From an uncultured Lachnospiraceae bacterium (lineage in GTDB: Bacteria > Bacillota_A > Clostridia > Lachnospirales > Lachnospiraceae): a stretch of DNA of 9,989 nucleotides. The stretch lies in the NCBI GenBank assembly GCA_910585355.1, contig CAJUDN010000079.1, forward strand, positions 734 through 10,722. The letters are read 5' to 3'. Position numbers and translations under genes: made by a program. A model generated the notes under the pieces. It did not search any database and was not told the DNA's origin. It saw only the letters and a list, made by a program, of their open reading frames with translations. Each line of letters begins with the position of its first letter. The stretch's first letter is position 1. Of this stretch, positions 5,605 to 9,989 are shown piece by piece.

Positions 5605-7167
5605 TTACTCCCGTTCCCGAACGGCTTTCACCAAAATCAACTTATCTCCCGGGTGAATAGAGCTGTCCGGCAAATTGTTGGCTGTCATAATATCTTCCAC
5701 GCTGGTATGAAAGGTTCTGGCAATTTTCCAAAGAGAATCCCCCGGCTGCACCAGATATCCCACAATCCCCGGCATCTGCTTTAGGGCCTCCACATTCACC
5801 GGTTGCTCCTTCACATCCAGAATCACCTGTTCGCACACCTGGCGTAACACCAGAATATCCGCCGTTATCACTCCCTTGATTTCCACTGTGTCTCCGCCCA
5901 GCATCACAGCGGAAATCTGCTCGATTCCCGGCTCAACCTGGTAGGCGCTGTTGGGAGAAATGGAAGGAACCTCGGCAATCATATGGAACGGCAGCATCTC
6001 CGTGGAGGCTCCTACCGGAGAGGCATCATCGGCAGTCAGGTACAAAAGGCGCACCTCCAGCACTCCATCTATGGAAAGCTCTCCGTCTCCGATTTGTATT
6101 TCATCAATTTTCACATCCCCGTCGCTGTGGCAGATCTGCAGAATCCTCTGGCCGACCGGAAGACTGACCTTTTCCTGTATTTTGTTCTTTAACAGGTTTC
6201 TGGCTGCAATCTGGTCAAAACAGGCGTCTCCGGTATCCGGAAGAATTTCCCGGTCCAGGGCATAAAGGTCGCTTAGCAGCTCCACTTCTTCCTCCTCATA
6301 CAGCCGCATATCTAGCTCCATCACGACATCCACAGAAATCTCCCGCATTTCCCCGTCAGAATCCGGGTTCACCTCCATGTCCTTATGGACCAGCCGAACG
6401 GTGATAAAGGGAATCATCTCCTCCACCGACTCGTCAAGCTCCACCTCCCCTGAAAAAGGGATCGACTCCTCCATGCACTGGACCGGCATCTGCCCGTCCT
6501 CTCCCGCATAGATAGCAAATACCATAAGCTCCCCGTCAATATGTACTTTTCCGTCCAGCGGCTTTGTGTTCACGCCGCGAAGCTTAATATCTTGCCACAA
6601 AAGCGTATCAATATCCGGCTTGTTTCCTGAAAGAGTTAACACCTCCTTCACCCGGAAAGTGTCCTTTCTCCGCACCCCCAAAGCCGCCACCGTGCTGGTC
6701 CGTTTCAGGGTCTCCACATTTCCATCAAACTTCACATCAACTGCCGCTTCGGCATCGTAGATGGTTTCCGCCTGAATTTTCAATGTGACCAGAGCCTTGA
6801 CATTCAGTTTCCGGGAGTTGATGATTCCCACATTCAAATCGTCAAGCTCCCATCCCGCCTGGACATAGTCGGACTCGGAAAGCCCCGGCATGTTCACATT
6901 CTCTTCAAATGGGATGCCGCCTGCCAGAGTCATGACCTGTCCCGAAGGAGTGCGGTACAGAATGCGGAAATTGAGCTTCCCTTTCACGGCCACCTTTTCT
7001 CCTTGGTTTTTCGCCGACTCAATCTGTATTTCCCCGCTGTCTAAAATGAGCTGCTCCACATCATCCATGGTGTCCGGCACGTTGAAATCATCATCCAGAG
7101 TCATCTGGGATGTGACACTGCCCCGGCGCCGGTTCATGTGGATATGTCTCTTTACCAGTTCCATCAT
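5605..7167 (-). CDS. sipL: SipL-like spore protein: SPOCS (DUF3794) repeats plus C-terminal LysM
   Basis: A 520-residue protein with no signal peptide. Most of it is acidic, beta-rich sequence matching SPOCS/DUF3794-type repeats (roughly residues 35-120, 160-260 and 310-420). It ends in one LysM domain (about 470-514) with the hallmark GYLVQPGDSLWKIA and later IHPGDKLILVK. This architecture and length match Clostridioides difficile SipL (about 510 residues), which binds the ATPase SpoIVA through its LysM domain and anchors the coat to the forespore in the mother cell. The start is taken as the first ATG of an ATGATG pair (7167), with GGTGG 8 nt upstream; the frame opens at TTG 7182, and a GTG at 7179 is also possible. 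A near-perfect sigma-E promoter sits 44 bp upstream, fitting mother-cell expression. Confidence 0.87.
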   Translation of the reverse strand: MMELVKRHIHMNRRRGSVTSQMTLDDDFNVPDTMDDVEQLILDSGEIQIESAKNQGEKVAVKGKLNFRILYRTPSGQVMTLAGGIPFEENVNMPGLSESDYVQAGWELDDLNVGIINSRKLNVKALVTLKIQAETIYDAEAAVDVKFDGNVETLKRTSTVAALGVRRKDTFRVKEVLTLSGNKPDIDTLLWQDIKLRGVNTKPLDGKVHIDGELMVFAIYAGEDGQMPVQCMEESIPFSGEVELDESVEEMIPFITVRLVHKDMEVNPDSDGEMREISVDVVMELDMRLYEEEEVELLSDLYALDREILPDTGDACFDQIAARNLLKNKIQEKVSLPVGQRILQICHSDGDVKIDEIQIGDGELSIDGVLEVRLLYLTADDASPVGASTEMLPFHMIAEVPSISPNSAYQVEPGIEQISAVMLGGDTVEIKGVITADILVLRQVCEQVILDVKEQPVNVEALKQMPGIVGYLVQPGDSLWKIARTFHTSVEDIMTANNLPDSSIHPGDKLILVKAVRERE

Positions 7168-7227
7168 AAAAAACGCCACCAAACCTTTCCAAAGCCACTG
7201 CTTTTAAGAAAGTGTATGACGGCGTTT
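7168..7227 (-). terminator. Intrinsic terminator of the cysE-ttcA operon, abutting the sipL start codon
   Basis: On the minus strand a three-tiered hairpin starts 13 nt after the ttcA stop. The outer arms are 7221-7227 with 7171-7177 (AAACGCC/GGCGTTT), the middle arms CTTTC/GAAAG at 7208-7212 with 7185-7189, and the inner arms AAAGC/GCTTT at 7200-7204 with 7191-7195. Six T residues (7173-7168) follow, then directly the sipL ATG. The sipL ribosome binding site lies in the 3' arm, so it is free only in RNA starting inside the structure. Confidence 0.65.
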
Positions 7228-7239
7228 CCCTCAATATGC
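7211..7239 (-). promoter_or_regulatory. Sigma-E-type promoter of sipL
   Basis: On the minus strand GCATATT (7233-7239) and CATACACT (7211-7218) are 14 bp apart. Every position fits the Bacillus sigma-E pattern KMATATT-N14-15-CATACAMT. The predicted start near 7204 gives a leader of about 37 nt. The 5' arm of the ttcA terminator lies in the promoter spacer, so the sipL transcript omits it and cannot form the outer stem. In C. difficile, sipL is a sigma-E-dependent gene, which supports the reading. Confidence 0.7.
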
Positions 7240-7240
7240 T

Positions 7241-8104
7241 TTAATCTTTATAACAGTTCTGTCTGAATCTTCCGTATTCCTCCAGAAAATTATGGCGCTC
7301 ACCATGCTTCACGTAACCGATACAGGCGTCCAGGTTCACATTCCCCACACTTTTAAAAATGTTGGTTTCAATATAGGGATTGGTTTCCCTGAAGCCTGCA
7401 ATCAGTCTTTTCATTTCCTTTCTCTTGGAAATTTCCTCACTCTGTCTTCTGGAGCTCTCCTCCGTAAACCGGCAGGCGCACTGTAAAAAGCGGAGCCCGT
7501 TGTAGTCCTTCCAGGCCAGGATATCAGCCTCTTTCACAAGATACAAAGGCCTTATTAACTCCATACCCGGAAAATGAGTGCTGTAAAGCTTCGGCATCAT
7601 AGTATTGATCTGGGCCCCATAAAGCATGCTCATTAAAATGGTTTCAATCACATCATCAAAATGATGGCCCAGAGCGATTTTGTTGCAGCCCAGATCCCTG
7701 GCATTGGCATAGAGATTTCCCCGCCGCATTCTGGCGCAGAGATAGCAGGGCGAATCCTCCACATCAGCCACAACATTGAAAATATCCGATTCAAAAATGT
7801 GAACAGGTATTCCAAGGGTTCTGGCATTCTCTTCAATAAGCGCTCTGTTTTCCGGATTGTACCCCGGATCCATCACCAGAAATTTGAGGCCGAATTCCAT
7901 CTTTCCATGACGCAGAATTTCCTGCATACATTTGGCAAGAAGCATGGAATCCTTTCCGCCGGAGATGCAGACCGCGATATTGTCTCCCTCTTTTATCATT
8001 TCATAATCATTCAGCGCCCGCACAAAGGGGCGCCAGATCTCCTTGCGGAACCGCTTAATGATGCTTTTTTCTATTTCCTTTGTTCTGTCTGACGACTCTG
8101 TCAT
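7241..8104 (-). CDS. ttcA: tRNA 2-thiocytidine biosynthesis TtcA-family ATPase
   Basis: A 287-residue N-type ATP pyrophosphatase. The PP-loop SGGKDS is at 48-53. Cys120 and Cys123 form a CxxC in SPCYLCARMRRG, and Cys209 and Cys211 lie in FLQCACRF. TtcA enzymes adenylate C32 of certain tRNAs and replace its oxygen with sulphur, using a cysteine-ligated Fe-S cluster; this residue set fits that. GHHFDDVIET (146-155) is the second conserved block of the family. The ATG at 8104 overlaps the cysE stop in ATGA, with GGAGG 13 nt upstream; the frame is open to 8176, but those extra residues come from the cysE tail. The operon with cysE links cysteine supply to tRNA thiolation. A related PP-loop enzyme of unknown target remains possible. 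Confidence 0.82.
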   Translation of the reverse strand: MTESSDRTKEIEKSIIKRFRKEIWRPFVRALNDYEMIKEGDNIAVCISGGKDSMLLAKCMQEILRHGKMEFGLKFLVMDPGYNPENRALIEENARTLGIPVHIFESDIFNVVADVEDSPCYLCARMRRGNLYANARDLGCNKIALGHHFDDVIETILMSMLYGAQINTMMPKLYSTHFPGMELIRPLYLVKEADILAWKDYNGLRFLQCACRFTEESSRRQSEEISKRKEMKRLIAGFRETNPYIETNIFKSVGNVNLDACIGYVKHGERHNFLEEYGRFRQNCYKD

Positions 8105-8736
8105 TCTTTTATCGTATCCTCCAGTTTTTTCATCCGTTCCTCCATGCTCCGGATAGCTTCCTCCATCCGGCAGCATCGTTCCTCCTTCACGGTTTCTGTG
8201 GTGTCGGGAACCAAAATCCCATCCTTTTTCACCGGTCTGGCGGGGATTCCGGCTGCCGTGCTGTTCTCTTCCAGGGGTTTTAATAAAACGGCATTAGCCG
8301 CGATCCTGCAGTTATCACCCACCTCAAAGGCCCCTAAAATCTTCGCTCCGGCGCCGAGCATCACGTGGTTTCCGATGGTGGGATGGCGCTTTCCCTTTTC
8401 CGTTCCCACACCGCCCAGGGTCACCCCCTGATAGATGGTGCAGTTATCTCCCACCACTGCCGTTTCCCCAATTACCACTCCGCAGCCATGGTCAATTAAA
8501 ATCCCATGGCCCAGGCAGGCTCCCGGGTGAATCTCAATTAAAGTAAAAAATCTGGCAATCTGGGAAATCAGACGTCCAAGAAACCGCATACGGTGAATCC
8601 AGAACCAGTGGGCAATCCTGTGCCAGATCAGGGCATGGACTCCCTGGTAAAGAAGCAGGACCTCCAGGGCGCTTCCGGCCGCCGGATCCCTCTCCTGTAC
8701 TGCTTTTACATCTTTCCAAATATCCTGCAGCAGCAT
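8101..8736 (-). CDS. cysE: Serine O-acetyltransferase (CysE/EpsC type)
   Basis: A 211-residue enzyme that acetylates L-serine with acetyl-CoA to O-acetylserine, the first committed step of cysteine synthesis. An alpha-helical N-terminus with DPAA (17-20) is followed by a left-handed beta-helix of hexapeptide repeats (about 68-165), including HPGACLGHGILIDHGCGVVIGE with the predicted catalytic H83, YQGVTLGG (102-109) and KRHPTIG (116-122). It is the short form common in Firmicutes, lacking part of the enterobacterial N-terminal domain. The C-terminus ends in a charged heptad-like helix (about 190-211), perhaps for oligomerisation. ATG at 8736 has AGGAGG 8 nt upstream; an in-frame ATG at 8772 lacks a well-placed site. 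ttcA overlaps its stop by 4 bp. Confidence 0.93.
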   Translation of the reverse strand: MLLQDIWKDVKAVQERDPAAGSALEVLLLYQGVHALIWHRIAHWFWIHRMRFLGRLISQIARFFTLIEIHPGACLGHGILIDHGCGVVIGETAVVGDNCTIYQGVTLGGVGTEKGKRHPTIGNHVMLGAGAKILGAFEVGDNCRIAANAVLLKPLEENSTAAGIPARPVKKDGILVPDTTETVKEERCCRMEEAIRSMEERMKKLEDTIKE

Positions 8737-8895
8737 GATTATCTCCTCCTTTGATTCAGTATATCCCCGCATGTCCTTTCAGGTTCCTGTTTTCGGAGGA
8801 AAAAGTTTGTTCTTGCACACGAAGAGCGGCCCGGACCATTACCAGATCATAAGGCTTTCCCTATGAAACAGTGAATGTGCCGCAGCCTCCCAAGT
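8737..8895 (-). promoter_or_regulatory. Long structured 5' leader of cysE, class not recognised
   Basis: About 160 nt separate the predicted transcription start from the cysE ATG. TCCTCC (minus strand, 8795-8800) is perfectly complementary to the GGAGGA ribosome binding site at 8744-8749 and could mask it. Upstream, a bulged hairpin CATAGG/CCTTATG and a GCACA/TGTGC pairing are possible. No T-box signature (AGGGTGGNACCGCG) and no S-box pattern are seen, although cysteine and methionine genes of Firmicutes often use them. Confidence 0.35.
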
Positions 8896-8901
8896 TTTCT
8901 A

Positions 8902-8930
8902 ATTTTATCAAAAACCAGCCTGGATGTAAA
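8902..8930 (-). promoter_or_regulatory. Sigma-A-type promoter of cysE-ttcA
   Basis: On the minus strand TTTACA (8925-8930) and TAAAAT (8902-8907) are separated by exactly 17 bp, with 5 of 6 matches in each box. A short palindrome, CCAGGCTGG, lies in the spacer. Predicted start is near 8895. Confidence 0.6.
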
Positions 8931-8964
8931 GTACCGATTTCTGATTGCAGGCAGCAATCGACCG

Positions 8965-9148
8965 TAGCTCAACCTTAAATCTTCTTGCCCGCTTACAGCG
9001 GACATATGGCGCATAGCGTCAGCCTTATGAAGGTTCAAGCAGACAGAAAGCGCATGGCATTAACCTTATGAAGACTCAGACAGGCAACCGCTTATGAAAA
9101 CAAATTTTCAGCGTGATTTTCTGTCTGAATCTCCGCAAGGCTGAACTG
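8965..9148 (+). repeat. Intergenic repeat element, copy B (184 bp, internal duplication)
   Basis: The right terminus GCAAGGCTGAACTG (9135-9148) is identical to that of copy A; the left terminus (8965-8977) is decayed to about 9 of 13 matches. Internal blocks are CTTCTTGCCCGC (8981-8992), GCCTTATGAAG (9022-9032) and TGAAAACAAATTTTCA (9095-9110). It is about 41 bp longer than copies A and C because a 41-bp unit is repeated: GCGCAT at 9009 and 9050, CCTTATGAAG at 9023 and 9064. The loop-closing stem CCGCT-TAC-AGCGG (8989-9001) is intact, but the 3' arm of the outer hairpin has diverged. It lies 9 bp beyond the stop of the PrcB-like gene. Confidence 0.7.
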
Positions 9149-9157
9149 CTGCAGCAA

Positions 9158-9601
9158 TTATTGGAACACCACCGGCTCCTCCATAAACGCGGTCTTCACG
9201 ATCAGTACCGGATAGGAGGTATCGGTTCCGGATGCCTCGCCCTTCTCCGGCCCCAAAAGCTCAGTCCGTATGACGATGGAATTATCCGTCTGATACAGTT
9301 CCTTTACCACTACACTGTATCCGCCGCCTGCCTGAGGGCCTTCTCCGATAACAATGTACATATCCTGTCCGTCCGCGTATGTAAGTTTGAAGGGCTTCTC
9401 CCTTTTTTTCCCGATGAGTTCTGCAAGAGCCGGGGGAATCTCATTTTCCCCAATCACTGTAAATTCCAGATCCTGCACCTTAGCGTTTTCCTCTTCATCT
9501 CCATGGCACCCCGTGAAACCAATACATCCGGCCACCAGAACCGCCAATATTCCAAACACCGAAAGTATCTTTTTTCCCGGTTTCTTCCACTTTCTTAACA
9601 T
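9158..9601 (-). CDS. PrcB-like small lipoprotein
   Basis: A 147-residue exported protein. A basic N-terminus (MLRKWKKPGKK) and hydrophobic core lead to a lipobox-like LVAG-C26; a second option is FTG-C32. The acidic linker after it (HGDEEEN) suits a tethered lipoprotein. Residues about 68-146 resemble the PrcB C-terminal domain: a YIVIGEGPQAGGGYSVVV strand-turn-strand, then TELLGPEKG and PVLIVKT near the end. The name comes from a subunit of a Treponema protease complex; no partner protease is seen here, so the function stays open. ATG at 9601 has GAGGGAG 12 nt upstream, a little far. The gene stands alone and is bracketed by inverted copies B and C of the repeat element. Confidence 0.65.
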   Translation of the reverse strand: MLRKWKKPGKKILSVFGILAVLVAGCIGFTGCHGDEEENAKVQDLEFTVIGENEIPPALAELIGKKREKPFKLTYADGQDMYIVIGEGPQAGGGYSVVVKELYQTDNSIVIRTELLGPEKGEASGTDTSYPVLIVKTAFMEEPVVFQ

Positions 9602-9669
9602 AAAAATAAAAGGCTCCCTCTAAATTGATTATTACCATTCTATTGGGAAACCTCTTTATTTATTCGTAA

Positions 9670-9812
9670 CTGTTCAGTTCTGCGAAGATTTCGGGTAAAA
9701 AATGCGCTGAAAACTTGTTTTCATAAGCATTTTTTATCCGGAATCTTCATAAGGCGGACGCCGCGCGCTTCCTGTCCTCGGTACGCGGGCAAAAAGATAC
9801 AAGGCTGAACTG
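9670..9812 (-). repeat. Intergenic repeat element, copy C (143 bp, inverted relative to A and B)
   Basis: Read on the minus strand it runs CAGTTCAGCCTTGT (9799-9812) to an imperfect terminus at 9670-9683 (10 of 14 matches to copy A). The hairpin arms are CTTTTTG (9790-9796) and CAGGAAG (9768-9774) around a 15-nt loop, paired throughout if two G-U wobbles are allowed. GCCTTATGAAG and the perfect TGAAAAC/GTTTTCA hairpin (9708-9723) are conserved. It sits about 70 bp upstream of the PrcB-like start and may supply or disturb its leader; no clear promoter was found between it and the gene. Confidence 0.75.
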
Positions 9813-9854
9813 TTGCATTTATTCAGCATTTATTCTTTTTCCCTGAGTACAGTT

Positions 9855-9989
9855 CTAGAGTGTGTCTGAAAATTAAAAAATGCACAAAATCTGGCGAGAA
9901 TATAGTACAAAAATGCTCGTAAACCCCGGGTGATCATGTGTTTAAAAGCGATATAACGGGCCGACTATAGCACTATTTTTGTCAGTTTT
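9855..9989 (+). pseudogene. Left edge of an insertion-sequence-like element with a decayed reading frame
   Basis: CTAGAGTGTGTCTGAAAATT (9855-9874), identical to 3227-3246, looks like a terminal repeat. Just inside it an ATG at 9880 opens MHKIWREYSTKMLVNPG, closed by TGA at 9931. Removing one C from the CCCC run at 9924-9927 would let it continue as DHVFKSDITGRL, then a TAG, then HYFCQF to the window edge. This looks like the start of a mobile-element protein broken by a frameshift and a stop. The family is not recognised and the window ends too soon to be sure. Confidence 0.3.

Noticed and set aside
5362..5660. Open frames on both strands in the sipL to GIY-YIG gap
   Set aside because: Arg/Ser-rich, no start signal, running through the hairpin and into the end of sipL; treated as non-coding.
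7256..7270. TTCTGTCTGAATCT shared with copy B near 9118
   Set aside because: Here it encodes the C-terminal FRQN of TtcA and the similarity does not extend; taken as chance.
8847..9038. 63-codon minus-strand open frame upstream of cysE
   Set aside because: It spans the cysE promoter and part of repeat copy B, with no ribosome binding site.
8951..9158. GCAGCAAT on both sides of copy B as a target-site duplication
   Set aside because: The left copy is 6 bp away from the element end and the right one 2 bp away, so the spacing is not that of a true duplication.
9113..9598. 161-codon plus-strand open frame
   Set aside because: It is the antisense shadow of the PrcB-like gene and begins inside repeat copy B; no ribosome binding site or recognisable domain.
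1..9989. CRISPR array, rRNA, tRNA, prophage or defence-system genes
   Set aside because: No regularly spaced repeats, no rRNA or tRNA sequence and no such protein families were seen.

Overview
The window reads as a chromosomal segment of a spore-forming Clostridia species, most likely Lachnospiraceae-like. The pointers are roughly even base composition, strong AGGAGG-type ribosome binding sites, two spore-specific genes (a YtvI-type membrane protein and a SipL-type SPOCS/LysM protein), and sigma-E-like promoters in front of both. The family assignment is inference from gene content and style, not from a marker gene.

Layout. Nearly everything is on the minus strand. From right to left: a decayed insertion-sequence edge (9855-9989); a small PrcB-like lipoprotein gene (9158-9601) flanked by two inverted copies of a ~143-bp intergenic repeat; cysE (8101-8736) with a ~160-nt leader, overlapping ttcA (7241-8104) by 4 bp; a terminator in whose stem the sigma-E-type promoter of sipL is embedded; sipL (5605-7167); a 470-bp structured non-coding gap; a GIY-YIG gene (4794-5135) overlapping a D,D-carboxypeptidase gene (3287-4804) by 11 bp; an RluA-type pseudouridine synthase (1361-2053); ytvI (231-1295); and the first 41 codons of a DMT/EamA transporter running off the left edge (1-124). 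The only plus-strand gene is a hemolysin III/PAQR-family membrane protein (2512-3168).

How the genes work together. There is no single pathway. sipL (coat-cortex link in the mother cell), ytvI (spore membrane protein) and perhaps the D,D-carboxypeptidase concern sporulation and envelope. cysE starts cysteine synthesis, and ttcA thiolates tRNA, so the cysE-ttcA operon pairs sulphur supply with a sulphur-using tRNA enzyme. The pseudouridine synthase also modifies RNA.

The least explained material is intergenic. It comprises three copies (2172-2313, 8965-9148, 9670-9812) of an element with terminal inverted repeats and a conserved hairpin that shows compensatory and wobble changes; a 20-bp sequence shared by 3227-3246 and 9855-9874 that looks like an insertion-sequence end; a cluster of DnaA-box matches inside the pseudouridine synthase gene; and a KTG-to-KPG change in the carboxypeptidase.
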